Shown piece by piece: positions 18,001-25,864 of a stretch of 50,339 bases of DNA; position 1 is the stretch's first letter; each line of letters starts with the position of its first letter. Where the stretch lies: the NCBI GenBank assembly GCA_015488755.1, contig WFNB01000079.1:1-50339 (forward strand), read 5' to 3'. The translations under genes and the position numbers were made by a program. Source of the DNA: Gammaproteobacteria bacterium. Its GTDB lineage: Bacteria > Pseudomonadota > Gammaproteobacteria > GRL18. Below the pieces are notes generated by a model. It was not told where the DNA came from. It saw only the letters and a program-made list of their open reading frames with translations, and searched no databases.

Positions 18001-20384
18001 CTACTACGACGCACAATCGAGTCAATAATACGCTTAGCAGCTTTATAGAGGTTTTGACTGCGACGATTACGCTCGTCCTGTAACTGCTGCCGACGACTTT
18101 CAAACACTTGTTGAACTTCTTCACGCTTAGTAAGAATACCTTCTAAAAACTCATCATAATCACTAAAACGAGACTCTAACTCTTCTAGTTGCACCATTAA
18201 GCGGGATAATTGGTTATCACAATCTTCAGGTGTGGTCACTAAATTAAGCGCATTATTAACACTTTGGGCAAATAATTTAAACTGTGCCGAAAATTCAGCA
18301 ACGGCCTCTTTAGAGCCAAGGGATTTATATTTATGTCCAGCCGTGGCTTTTATTTGATTGGCCTTGGCATAGACCTCAGAAATCGCTTCAAGGATCTCAG
18401 TTCGCGTGCTGGCTTCTTCAACGTTTAAGGAAGCCAATAATTCAGTTAATAGATCCAGCCCTTCGGTAACTGTTTTCAGCTCTTCTAACAAGGGCTTAAT
18501 TTTAGCCACTGAGCTTACTTTTTCAATTTCCTCGCTGATACTCTCTAAATGTTTGCTATAAAACGTCAAAGCATTCGGCTGGCTTAAAAACTCAACGGTT
18601 TGTTGTGATAGTTTATCCTGAGTGTCTTGCAATTGGTCACGCAATTGGTCAATCTGTTGTTGATCAATATAACGATATTCACGGATGGTTAATAAATGGC
18701 CATTTTGCTGACGTAATTGTTGCAAGACATCCACAAAATCCATTGGGGTTTGCCATTGCCGATAAGTTAATTCCTTAAGTAGATTTTTTTGTTTTTTCTG
18801 CGCCCCTTTAATGGCTTCATTGGCCTTAGCCTGAATACTTTGTACTTTTTCAAATTCATCTAAAACCAATTCAGAGGTTGCCGAAATTTCTTTTAAGGCG
18901 CTGGCGAATTGCCCCGCTTGTTGATCTGATAACCAAAAATAGCTGTCCAGAATTTGCCCACTGGTTTTTATAATCTGATCATAATGACTGACCCCAGGAC
19001 TTTGCTTACGAATGGTACGCACCAAAGAAAATAATTCTGAAATACCACGCACCACCTCAGCATTACCTAATTTACCTAAGAAGGTTTGGCTGCTTTCATT
19101 TTGTGCTGAAAATTCATCGCTAAAAAAAGGCGTTTGCCAAATTTGCATAGGATGCACACGAGTAGGTTCACTATTACTATCAAATTCAAATAAGAGAAAT
19201 TGACCATCTTCAAAACGTGCCATTCCATGACAATAAATCGGGTTCTGTAATTTCTTATGCACTAGATTATAAGCAAATAAACCAATTCGCCCTTCTTCTG
19301 GTTCATAAAACACATATAAGGCATCTTCACCGTTAGGAGACTTAATTAAACGCTGAAACACAAGCCCCTGAGATTCTTCGTCAAAGGACTTACTTTCTCC
19401 TGTTTGTAAATAATAACCACCGGGATAAACAATACCGTGATCTTCTAATAATTGAATACAAGAATGCGCCAAAGCATCAATGCGTTTTACTTCTTGATTG
19501 CGAGTGTTATAAACCAGATAGCGAAAGTCTTCTTCTCGATAGGGTTTTATTTTAATAATAATCAAACTACCTAGCTGAGCATAGTATAGTTCAATATCAC
19601 TTAATGACTGATTGCGTTCTTCTACCGGCTCACTATAAATGCCTTCACCCGTATCGGTATTATTCTCAATCTTTATGGTGAGATCACCCTTGGTGGTTTC
19701 AATAAAGACCGTATCAAGAATATTAATATGGGCAAATTGTCCATTCACATGGTCATCACGAGTGATCCCTTGCCATTCAAAGTCATAGGGCTTTAGTTGT
19801 GGTATCTCTCGTTCACCTCGATCATCAATATAAGAAACCTGTCCCTTATTATCAATCATCCAGCGAAACACACGAATATCATCAATATTACGACCAATTC
19901 TAAAGACCGCATAAAAGCGATTTTTTTCACGATATAATTGTGTCAGCGTGGTACTTTTATAATAATTATACAGTTCATTAAATTGACGCACAAAGGTCGT
20001 GTCGGCAAGAAAGGTGTCCGCTAACGAAACTTCATTAATGTCATACGTTTCATCTACAATGTCTAACTTATAGAGATTGAAAACATCGTGTACCTGTATT
20101 TCACTTTTTAAGCCTAAGTGGACATTATAGGCAAACAGAATGTGTTCACCGACCCGAATAATATCTCTGGGCACACAATTATTTTCCGTGCGAACCCGCA
20201 CCCGACCCATTATTTTTAGATCAGCCTGTCCAAATTCATCAATACGTTGGCTGTTAAGGTGTTCTATTTGTTGCTTAAGCGCCTTAGCCTGATCAGTTAA
20301 ACGTTTGGCAATCAGTTCATAGGCTCCGCCATCAGCAACGGCTTGTTCAACTTGTTGCTCCTGATGTGTTTTTTCCTGATTCAT
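15057..20384 (-). CDS. Giant AAA+ ATPase with N-terminal DUF3686-like and coiled-coil regions
   Basis: The 1775-residue protein belongs to the family commonly labelled 'DNA repair ATPase', although no repair role is shown. Residues about 1-60 are helical, about 60-470 form a beta-rich DUF3686-like part (GRVRVRTENNCVPRDIIRVG, repeated YxxY/LFxFDS strands), and 500-820 are coiled coil. A Walker-type AAA+ domain lies at about 1280-1480: Walker A ISPPGYGKTT near 1298, Walker B VMLYLDD near 1361, and an arginine-rich sensor segment (PPFRLQGSYRNMNKMAEK). The basic C-terminus (QTRKRVAKRATKPKGWKDV) may touch nucleic acid or lipid. It has no TM. It lies between the flotillin and ZnuA-like genes, which suggests a membrane-linked remodelling role. 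Confidence 0.75.
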   Translation of the reverse strand: MNQEKTHQEQQVEQAVADGGAYELIAKRLTDQAKALKQQIEHLNSQRIDEFGQADLKIMGRVRVRTENNCVPRDIIRVGEHILFAYNVHLGLKSEIQVHDVFNLYKLDIVDETYDINEVSLADTFLADTTFVRQFNELYNYYKSTTLTQLYREKNRFYAVFRIGRNIDDIRVFRWMIDNKGQVSYIDDRGEREIPQLKPYDFEWQGITRDDHVNGQFAHINILDTVFIETTKGDLTIKIENNTDTGEGIYSEPVEERNQSLSDIELYYAQLGSLIIIKIKPYREEDFRYLVYNTRNQEVKRIDALAHSCIQLLEDHGIVYPGGYYLQTGESKSFDEESQGLVFQRLIKSPNGEDALYVFYEPEEGRIGLFAYNLVHKKLQNPIYCHGMARFEDGQFLLFEFDSNSEPTRVHPMQIWQTPFFSDEFSAQNESSQTFLGKLGNAEVVRGISELFSLVRTIRKQSPGVSHYDQIIKTSGQILDSYFWLSDQQAGQFASALKEISATSELVLDEFEKVQSIQAKANEAIKGAQKKQKNLLKELTYRQWQTPMDFVDVLQQLRQQNGHLLTIREYRYIDQQQIDQLRDQLQDTQDKLSQQTVEFLSQPNALTFYSKHLESISEEIEKVSSVAKIKPLLEELKTVTEGLDLLTELLASLNVEEASTRTEILEAISEVYAKANQIKATAGHKYKSLGSKEAVAEFSAQFKLFAQSVNNALNLVTTPEDCDNQLSRLMVQLEELESRFSDYDEFLEGILTKREEVQQVFESRRQQLQDERNRRSQNLYKAAKRIIDSIVRRSSSYQKDDEINTYFASDPMPHKVLSIAEQLSDLGDSVKSDELSALLKTTKQQALRGLRDKQEIYTEGGQGIKFGQYQFSVNTQAIDITLLADTDSQPAQMKLYITGTDFQQIIDDKALLATQEFWGQSLLSETKAVYRSEYLAWSLFQDVDSGIHPTISMAKLLAASKNEAELLLLVQDYAQPRYQEGYEKGIHDTDATKILATFLTLQQQAGLLRFSPSVRALALLFWLAQDTQQQQQWLDRCRNAMSLNQLFASMDAVLQTSVSLHHHMKAFVHSENLTIQDSQIAQSSRYLTEALAADKTEFLVTKEAQALVSGLLKFLQHKHMENQLVQLLNSDKHRLFERMATAEAWLNAYCQYKADLSEYTRFIPEATALLFVAKKLKTNVVSTTLVQPIEHLMGEHPRLKEQGMNFVLDDYIERLSRHSAHVVDGYQHYQQLRQTLIEKQRKQLNLEQYIARPISSFIRNRLINEVYLPIIGANLAKQMGTIGEHKRTDLMGLLLLISPPGYGKTTLMEYIANRLGLVFMKINCPSIGHQVQSLDPQEAQHATARQELVKLNFALEMGNNVMLYLDDIQHTNPEFLQKFISLCDASRRIEGVWQGDTKTYDMRGKKFCVVMAGNPYTESGEAFKIPDMLANRADIYNLGDILGDSQEAFESSYIENTLSSNPILAPLANRDLADLYLLMRMAKGETIPSTDLKHNYSSVEINEIIELLKRLFIAQEVVLKVNQQYIASAAQADKYRTEPPFRLQGSYRNMNKMAEKINPIMNDDELQQMIREHYIGEAQTLTSGAEENLLKLDELRGVLTPETEQRWQHMKKEFMRINSLGGDDADGASQLANQIGVIATRLADIQESVAGETLLSQNVKQLNESVQAIQNVMDNASMEVNVTNEPITGVTEMFVKMADLFETSFLPVFQAMNHKLALDMSIWEEVQALTTEINTMGENFKQQKPQTKQTRKRVAKRATKPKGWKDVQAKADKGS

Positions 20385-20474
20385 AATTCCACTTTTTGAA
20401 TGATATATGACAAAAGGTATTGCAGGGCCGTTGCTCTACAATACGCAACGACCACAAACAATCATAAAGAGAGT

Positions 20475-22643
20475 CTATTTCTTAGGAATAAGTGAGCCAA
20501 TAAGCTCAGCTAATTGTGCTTTTTGTTGCGGATCTGCACGCTTCATTTTCTGTAAAAACGAAGACACACTGAGGTTCTTAATGGCCTCTGAGGAGAGATT
20601 ACCTTCTCCTAAGATATCCTTCATATCATCCATAATACTTTTTTCACCACTGATACGATCCGATAAGGCGCTCTGCACCACATCACTTTTATCTACTACA
20701 GTATCAATTGCTTTGCCAACCGATAGCGCATTAACAAAATTATCAAAGAACTGACCATCACCACCGACAATATCAAACTTAGCATTAGCAAAGGCTTTGC
20801 CCAATATTTCTGCTTGCTCTTTGGCAATATCACGGTTCATAACAATTTGTTCCATGCCCAATTCAAGGTTTTGTTCTAATTGCATGCGAAATTCTTCATG
20901 AGCACGAGAGTCTTCATCCATTTGTGCCATAGCAGCAAATTTTTCTTTCATACCTTCGGCTTTGGCTTTCTCTTTTTGTAAAATAGAGTCACCCTCAGCT
21001 TCACCCATTGCCCGTAAAGCATCGGCCTCGGCAACACCATGTAATTGCTTAATGGTGGCTTCTTCTTTACGAATTTTAACATCCACCATACGTTGTTTTT
21101 CTTCACCCGCAGAGTCGGCTTCTTTTACTCGTACTTGAGCCATGCCTTTTTCTTCGGATATTTTAGCCTCAGCCAGTCCCATTTTTTCATTTGCTTCGGC
21201 CATTTCTTTTGTCACCATGGCTTCGACCATACCTTGTTTCTCGGTGGCTTCTGCTTGGGCAATATTAACTCGAGCTTCTGCAAGACCTGAGGCAGCTTCT
21301 TCAGCTTCAATACCTTCTGCCAGCGATTTTTTCGCATCGGCTTCTTTTTCAGCGGCTTGTCGATCCGCTTCGGCTAATGATAATTGCTCTTTGGCCTTAA
21401 AGTCTGCCGTAATACTTTGAGCTTCGGCATCTTTAACCGACATAATTGCGGCTTCTTCGGCCTCAGCCTCGGCTGCGGTTACTTTGACCAATTTATTACG
21501 ATCCGCTTCTTCACTGACACGAATATTTTTAATATTTTCTTCTTCGATAGCGACTTTCTTTTCTACCGCAATACGCTCTGAAATAATATCCGTTATTTGT
21601 TTTTTCTCTTCTTCAACCAGCTTATCTTTTTCAATATCTTTGAGTGCCGTTTCTTGTTCACGAGATATTTTTGCCAACTCTTCTGCTCGCACAACTTCTT
21701 CACGTTCGGTGGCTAAGGCTCGTTCACGATTCAGTGATGCCACCTCTAACTCACGACGTTTATTTTCTTCTTCAATACCAATACCTTTTTCTTTTTCAAT
21801 TCGAGCATGTTCTGTTTTAAAGGTTTCTTGTTCTTCTATTTTAGCTGCCTCGGCTATTTCTCTGGCATTAATAATGGTAATTTCACGTTCTTGAATGGCT
21901 TCTGCCTCGGCTTGCTGGCGTTCAAGAGAAAGTATTTTTTCTTTGGTTTCAACATCCTTTTTCTTAATTTCAGCCCGTTCGTTATTACGCAATTCATTGG
22001 TTATTACATTTTGCTTAGCGGTTAATTCGGTAATTTTTCGAATACCCTGAGAGTCTAAAATATTATCCACATCGAGTTCATCAATAGGTGTTTGCTCTAA
22101 ATAGTCAATGGCGACATCTTCTAATACATAACCATTTAAGTCTGTACCAATGACTTTTTTAATGTTTTCACGAAAAGATTCTCGTTCTTGATAGAGGGAA
22201 ACAAAGTCGAATTGTTTACCAACTGTTTTTAATGCTTCGGAAAACTTTGAACTGAATAATTCTTCTACGGCGGCTTGATCCGATGCTCGTTCACAGCCTA
22301 ATGATTTTGCCACTCGCAAGACATCTTCTTCGGTTTCATTGACTCGCACAAAGAAATCAACCCGACAATTGGCTCGAATATTATCCATACAAATCAAACC
22401 ATCTGAACCATGTCTTGCAATCGTCAGACGCTTTACTCGAATATTCATAAACTCTTTACGATTAACAATGGGATACACCACACCACCGCTAAAAGAGACT
22501 TTGGCCTTTTTCGCCATACCATTAATAATCAGCGCCTGCCCCTGATCAACTTTGACATAAAAACTCACCACAATGGCCGCTAATGCACCTAAAAAAAGTA
22601 GAATCCCACCAATAACAACAATGACACCGATAATACCGTCCAT
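20475..22643 (-). CDS. yqiK: Flotillin-like SPFH protein (YqiK family)
   Basis: The 722-residue protein has an N-terminal TM (GVIVVIGGILLFLGALAAIV), an SPFH/band-7 domain (about 30-200, GQALIINGMAKKAKVSFSGG) and a very long Glu/Ala/Lys coiled coil (about 210-600) with many AEA/EAE repeats. A Gly-rich turn and a helical end (VSSFLQKMKRADPQQKAQLA) follow. This is the bacterial flotillin pattern, with a longer coiled-coil than most. Flotillins gather into membrane microdomains. A strong ribosome-binding site (GGAAGGAG) precedes the ATG. It lies 31 bases after the YqiJ-like gene, the same pairing as yqiJ-yqiK in E. coli. Confidence 0.9.
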   Translation of the reverse strand: MDGIIGVIVVIGGILLFLGALAAIVVSFYVKVDQGQALIINGMAKKAKVSFSGGVVYPIVNRKEFMNIRVKRLTIARHGSDGLICMDNIRANCRVDFFVRVNETEEDVLRVAKSLGCERASDQAAVEELFSSKFSEALKTVGKQFDFVSLYQERESFRENIKKVIGTDLNGYVLEDVAIDYLEQTPIDELDVDNILDSQGIRKITELTAKQNVITNELRNNERAEIKKKDVETKEKILSLERQQAEAEAIQEREITIINAREIAEAAKIEEQETFKTEHARIEKEKGIGIEEENKRRELEVASLNRERALATEREEVVRAEELAKISREQETALKDIEKDKLVEEEKKQITDIISERIAVEKKVAIEEENIKNIRVSEEADRNKLVKVTAAEAEAEEAAIMSVKDAEAQSITADFKAKEQLSLAEADRQAAEKEADAKKSLAEGIEAEEAASGLAEARVNIAQAEATEKQGMVEAMVTKEMAEANEKMGLAEAKISEEKGMAQVRVKEADSAGEEKQRMVDVKIRKEEATIKQLHGVAEADALRAMGEAEGDSILQKEKAKAEGMKEKFAAMAQMDEDSRAHEEFRMQLEQNLELGMEQIVMNRDIAKEQAEILGKAFANAKFDIVGGDGQFFDNFVNALSVGKAIDTVVDKSDVVQSALSDRISGEKSIMDDMKDILGEGNLSSEAIKNLSVSSFLQKMKRADPQQKAQLAELIGSLIPKK

Positions 22644-22674
22644 ATTAGACTCCTTCCCATTAATTTATAATTAT

Positions 22675-23301
22675 TTAGTATTTTTTAACCCAGTAGCAAT
22701 GATTTTCTCTATCATATTCTAATAAAATAATCTCATCACCTTTTTTAATACGACTGTCTTTTTTGTTTCTGACTTGAAAAATATAATGATCGCCCTCTTT
22801 ACTTAATTCTGCCTCCCCGAAGGTATCACTCACCTCTGAAGTGATCACCTGGCAAATTTCACCTAATAACTCGTTGGAACGGGTTGCATAACTAACCTTA
22901 AAAAAACGTTTCATAGGCTTGGTCATAAAAATAGTAATGGGAACAGAAATAATAATAGAAGCCAGCATGGTGATAATGGCCATTAACCAAAACCAGAAGC
23001 CCATAGAAAAAAATGACAGCAAATAAAGTGAACTTAGGTATGTGCCCAGCCAAGCGAATAAGATAATAAAACTAACAATAATAGAGATAGGCAAACCCGT
23101 CAGCCCCAGTGCCACCATAACGCCAGCAACACCACCCACAGGCGTTGCTTCACCGCCATAATCCATGTCAAGATCAATATCTAAAAAGTCAATATCAAAT
23201 AAACCAGCAATGGTGAGTAACCAGTAAACTGAAATAAACCCTAATAACACGCTAAAGATAATCGTGGGAAAAGACAGAGCCGTGCTAAAAAAGTTTTCCA
23301 T
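22675..23301 (-). CDS. yqiJ: YqiJ/NfeD-like membrane protein with OB-fold C-terminus
   Basis: Three to four TM segments (residues 5-30, 65-95, 100-135) are followed by a small beta-barrel domain (about 140-208: ELLGEICQVITSEVSDTFGE, HYIFQVRNKKDSRIKKGDEI). This matches YqiJ, the NfeD/OB-fold partner that stabilises flotillin assemblies. I chose the ATG at 23301 (MENFFSTALSFP, 208 aa). The frame is open 20 codons further, but that stretch overlaps a REP-like repeat end, and AGGGAG lies before the chosen start. It shares an operon with the flotillin gene. Confidence 0.8.
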   Translation of the reverse strand: MENFFSTALSFPTIIFSVLLGFISVYWLLTIAGLFDIDFLDIDLDMDYGGEATPVGGVAGVMVALGLTGLPISIIVSFIILFAWLGTYLSSLYLLSFFSMGFWFWLMAIITMLASIIISVPITIFMTKPMKRFFKVSYATRSNELLGEICQVITSEVSDTFGEAELSKEGDHYIFQVRNKKDSRIKKGDEIILLEYDRENHCYWVKKY

Positions 23302-23367
23302 AATAAAATAAAGTCTCCCTAGTTGATTTATTTGGCTATTGCTAAAATAGCTTAGTCTCACTCGTTG

Positions 23368-23382
23368 GCGGGGCTAAAGCCC
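23368..23382 (+). repeat. REP-like 15-mer, copy 1
   Basis: GCGGGGCTAAAGCCC contains the palindromic core GGGCTAAAGCCC except for its A-rich centre. The same 15 bases occur inverted at 24575-24589, so the pair brackets the block 23397-24488. Short intergenic repeats of this look are common in gammaproteobacterial genomes. Confidence 0.6.
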
Positions 23383-23396
23383 AAGCCCATAGAAGC

Positions 23397-23876
23397 TTAT
23401 CGCAAAGCAATACTCTCTAGGTCATAGATAATATCACGATTATAAGCGTCTGGATTTTTTGCTTCATCCTCATCAACTAACTCAACATAAATAACTGGCT
23501 GCTCCTTGCCTTTTACAGTCAGTACCGCGGCATAGGCATTATAGGTCAGCCCTCTTCGTTGTGATCGACCAGCAAATCTAAATTCATTATCCTCATCAAT
23601 GGCAGATAAACCATAGCCCCGATAGAGTTGTTTCAGATACTTTAACCAATCGGCCTTGGGAACATCCCCCATATCAATGATCTGGACAAATTCACCATCT
23701 TCATTAATCTCTTCCCCTTGAGGATGGTAAAAATAGTTGCTGATCACACCACCAGACATTTTTTTAAAGTAGGTGAAATGAGCACCATTAAAGTCAAAGT
23801 CCTGTTTATAGGGGGAGGCCAACATAAAGGTAGCACCCAGACCTGCAATTAACAATAACAATACGAGTTTTTTCAT
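23397..23876 (-). CDS. Secreted or membrane-anchored protein of unknown function (159 aa)
   Basis: The product starts with a hydrophobic signal or anchor (MKKLVLLLLIAGLGATFMLA) and has no lipobox Cys. The mature 138 residues are mixed alpha/beta and acidic, with FNGAHFTYFKKMSGG, FVQIIDMGDVPKADWLKYL, and strands LTYNAYAAVLTVKG and QPVIYVELVDEDE. I do not recognise the family. A strong ribosome-binding site (GAAGGAG) supports the start. It lies between REP-like copies and within the PspA/flotillin cluster, in the same orientation, so a role at the periplasmic face of that system is plausible. The REP copy downstream suggests that transcription may be partly separated from yqiJ. Confidence 0.6.
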   Translation of the reverse strand: MKKLVLLLLIAGLGATFMLASPYKQDFDFNGAHFTYFKKMSGGVISNYFYHPQGEEINEDGEFVQIIDMGDVPKADWLKYLKQLYRGYGLSAIDEDNEFRFAGRSQRRGLTYNAYAAVLTVKGKEQPVIYVELVDEDEAKNPDAYNRDIIYDLESIALR

Positions 23877-23909
23877 TTGCCTTCTCCTTCTACCGCATTG
23901 GCATTTTAT

Positions 23910-24089
23910 CTAGTCAAACAAGCCATGTTTCTTCATTTGTGGTTTGATCACCTTATCAATCAAATACCATGATCCTAAACCAATCAGTGAAAGCATAATT
24001 AACTTCCAACTAATAGCGACCATAATTTTCAACAGAATAATCACGGCTAAAGCAGCAACCGAATAATACATCATTTTTTTAGTATCCAT
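23910..24089 (-). CDS. Small membrane protein of 59 residues
   Basis: MDTKKMMYYSVAALAVIILL opens one hydrophobic stretch, a second follows (SWKLIMLSLIGLGSWYLI), and the end is basic (KVIKPQMKKHGLFD). AAAGGAGT sits 8 bases before the ATG, a strong ribosome-binding site. The gene lies in the stress cluster between the 159-residue and the 111-residue unknowns, in the same orientation. It may be an integral membrane helper similar in size to PspB/PspC/PspD-type partners, but no sequence similarity is visible. Confidence 0.65.
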   Translation of the reverse strand: MDTKKMMYYSVAALAVIILLKIMVAISWKLIMLSLIGLGSWYLIDKVIKPQMKKHGLFD

Positions 24090-24152
24090 TTTTTACTCCT
24101 TTACCTATCGTATTAGTACAACTTGAATCTAAATAGGAAAAACATTAATCAT

Positions 24153-24488
24153 TTATTTTTTTGCTAACTGGTAATAGGCCTCAACTTCACGACTGATCCC
24201 CAAGCGAATATAGGCTCTATCATTGGGGTCAATATCATAGCGGCCTGCTAAGACTTCTCTATCCTCTGCGCTAAGAGAGATAGTTAAACGAGGCTTTAAG
24301 GGTGGATCATAATGCAAGTTTAAAATTTTCCTCAATTGTGATGATGGTGATATACCACTATCCAAGGCATCCTGCTTAAGCTGTTTTTCAACTAAGTCTT
24401 CAAATTCAAAGGCTAATTGCATTTTTTTTATCTGCCTATCTGAGGTTTTCCAACGTTCAGGAATTTTTATTTTTTTATCTATTGTCAC
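24153..24488 (-). CDS. Unknown 111-residue protein of the PspA cluster
   Basis: The start is GTG at 24488, with GGTGG upstream. The product has no signal peptide or TM. The first half is Lys/Glu-rich (IPERWKTSDRQIKKMQLAFE, FEDLVEKQLKQDALDSGISP), then SSQLRKILNLHYDPP and a second part with RLTISLSAEDREVLAGRYDI. The pattern of a short helix, a 'GISPSSQLRKILNL' helix-turn-helix-like segment and a second repeat of the same size suggests a small DNA-binding protein with two ribbon-helix-helix-like halves. I do not recognise the family. It could regulate the cluster, for example at the palindrome at 25844-25883. Confidence 0.5.
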   Translation of the reverse strand: MTIDKKIKIPERWKTSDRQIKKMQLAFEFEDLVEKQLKQDALDSGISPSSQLRKILNLHYDPPLKPRLTISLSAEDREVLAGRYDIDPNDRAYIRLGISREVEAYYQLAKK

Positions 24489-24574
24489 CGTTTTACCACC
24501 ATTGATAGCAATTACTTATACTTAAATATTCTAAAAACAGTTCATTATTGAACCAAGTATCCAAACTGGAACTA

Positions 24575-24589
24575 GGGCTTTAGCCCCGC
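24575..24589 (-). repeat. REP-like 15-mer, copy 2 (inverted)
   Basis: This is the reverse complement of copy 1 at 23368-23382. It is followed on the plus strand by AATGCGCGGG, so CCCGCAATGCGCGGG can also form a small stem. It lies between pspA and the 111-residue gene. Confidence 0.6.
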
Positions 24590-24625
24590 AATGCGCGGGA
24601 CTAATGTCTTACTGCCGATTCTTTA

Positions 24626-25318
24626 TTACTCAGCCTTCTCTGCCTTATAACGCTCTAATACCGACTTGCCATTGGCCTTGCTATGAATGACACCCGCGCT
24701 GACTAATTTGTCTTTTAGCTCAACACTATTGGTCTCTTTAGCAATTTCTCTGGCCGCTTTCATTTTATCTTTGCGTTTTTGCTGGCGCTCTTTAATGCGT
24801 TTTAACGAATCACTGGCGGACTGCAAGGATGAATTACTGCCTGAAAAACGCTCGGCTGTCAGTTCCGCGGCTTTTTGGGCGGCTTCGGTCGATTTCACAA
24901 TAGAGACTTCACGTTCTAGTGCTTTAACCTGCTTATCTGACTCTAAAATCGTCACTTTTAGATCCGCTACCTGCTCAATATAGGTCTTTAATACCGCTTC
25001 TTCTGTTTCTAATTCCATTTCGACTTCAGCAATTTTCTCTGCGGTTTCAGCCGCTAAAGACTCATCACCGCGTTCTAATAATTCTCGAATAGCTTGGTCA
25101 TACTCAGCTAGTTGCTTGCGTGTGACTTCAACCTGACGCTCCATTTTTAATTGCTCTGCCATCACATCGGTTAATGATTCTTTGGCATCACCCTGTGCTT
25201 CTTTGGCATCACGGATCTCTTGTTCTAAAATTCGAATACCCTGTGCATCAATAAAGACTTCTTCTGCCTCATGACCCACACCACGCAGTGTTGCCCATAC
25301 TTTTGTTAAAAATCCCAT
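24626..25318 (-). CDS. yjfJ: PspA/IM30-family protein (YjfJ-like)
   Basis: The 230-residue product is an almost wholly helical, coiled-coil protein beginning MGFLTKVWATLRGVGHEAEE, the amphipathic helix a0/h1 region of PspA/IM30 proteins that binds curved or damaged membrane. Glu/Lys/Gln-rich helices cover residues 20-200. PspA proteins polymerise into ESCRT-III-like rods and support membrane integrity. I chose the ATG at 25318, because AGGAGCAGGACA lies directly upstream. It follows yjfI by about 70 bases, as in the yjfI-yjfJ pair of E. coli, hence the subfamily name. Confidence 0.85.
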   Translation of the reverse strand: MGFLTKVWATLRGVGHEAEEVFIDAQGIRILEQEIRDAKEAQGDAKESLTDVMAEQLKMERQVEVTRKQLAEYDQAIRELLERGDESLAAETAEKIAEVEMELETEEAVLKTYIEQVADLKVTILESDKQVKALEREVSIVKSTEAAQKAAELTAERFSGSNSSLQSASDSLKRIKERQQKRKDKMKAAREIAKETNSVELKDKLVSAGVIHSKANGKSVLERYKAEKAE

Positions 25319-25388
25319 TGTCCTGCTCCTGTCTATAATTGCGCTCATTACTTTATTTAAAAGTAATAGTTAAACGATATAGTTAACA

Positions 25389-25808
25389 CTACACCAAAAA
25401 TGTGTCCATTACTTCCAAAGCATCTATGACATTATCCGATAGAGTTTCAATTTCTAATAAAATATTTTTATCCATAGAGCCCGTAGCCAAGGCACCAAAA
25501 ACTGAGTAATACGTCCCAGTTTTGGCAAAGGACGATAGGGGCATGGCCATATTAAGCTGTAGCATCACCTCATTGACTTCTGCTTGACAGCCTTGCTTTA
25601 TTTGCTTTTCATCAAATAACACTGCATTACATAAAATTTGATCAGCACTGGCAGTAACCAGAACCGGAAACTCATCTCGATCTTCACGGATCACCATTAG
25701 CATCGGTGTTTCACCTGTGACATCAATTTTAGAGCTTAGATAGGTACCATCTAAGGTCATTTTTTTATTTACCGCGTTATGAACTCTTTGCAAAATTTCC
25801 AACATCAT
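25389..25808 (-). CDS. yjfI: YjfI-like protein (DUF2170)
   Basis: The 139-residue product (start MMLEILQRVHNAVN) has the DUF2170 layout: a helical N-terminus, strands around PMLMVIREDRDEFPVLVTAS, and the helix-rich end VMLQLNMAMPLSSFAKTG with IETLSDNVIDALEVMDTF. This family is encoded directly upstream of PspA homologues of the YjfJ type and is thought to act with them; its reaction is unknown. GAGAGGGA lies before the ATG at 25808. It is the promoter-proximal gene of the cluster and reads from the promoter at 25837-25864. Confidence 0.8.
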   Translation of the reverse strand: MMLEILQRVHNAVNKKMTLDGTYLSSKIDVTGETPMLMVIREDRDEFPVLVTASADQILCNAVLFDEKQIKQGCQAEVNEVMLQLNMAMPLSSFAKTGTYYSVFGALATGSMDKNILLEIETLSDNVIDALEVMDTFLV

Positions 25809-25836
25809 CGTATCCCTCTCAAATAACGTACTATAC

Positions 25837-25864
25837 ATAATATGCTAATGACATAAAATGTCAA
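25837..25864 (-). promoter_or_regulatory. Promoter of the yjfI-pspA cluster
   Basis: A perfect TTGACA (25859-25864) and TATTAT (25837-25842) are spaced by 16 bases on the minus strand. The -35 lies between the arms of the palindrome and one arm fills the spacer, so a bound regulator would cover the promoter. Confidence 0.65.

Noticed and set aside
15057-20384. Reading the 1775-residue ATPase as an SMC or defence-type nuclease-helicase
   Set aside because: The nucleotide site is a single AAA+ domain near the C-terminus with no ABC signature, and no nuclease motif is visible; the neighbours are membrane proteins.
21142-21894. Long plus-strand frames opposite the flotillin gene, Ser/Ala/Phe-rich
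   Set aside because: They are mirror images of the Glu/Ala/Lys coiled-coil codons of yqiK and have no start signals.
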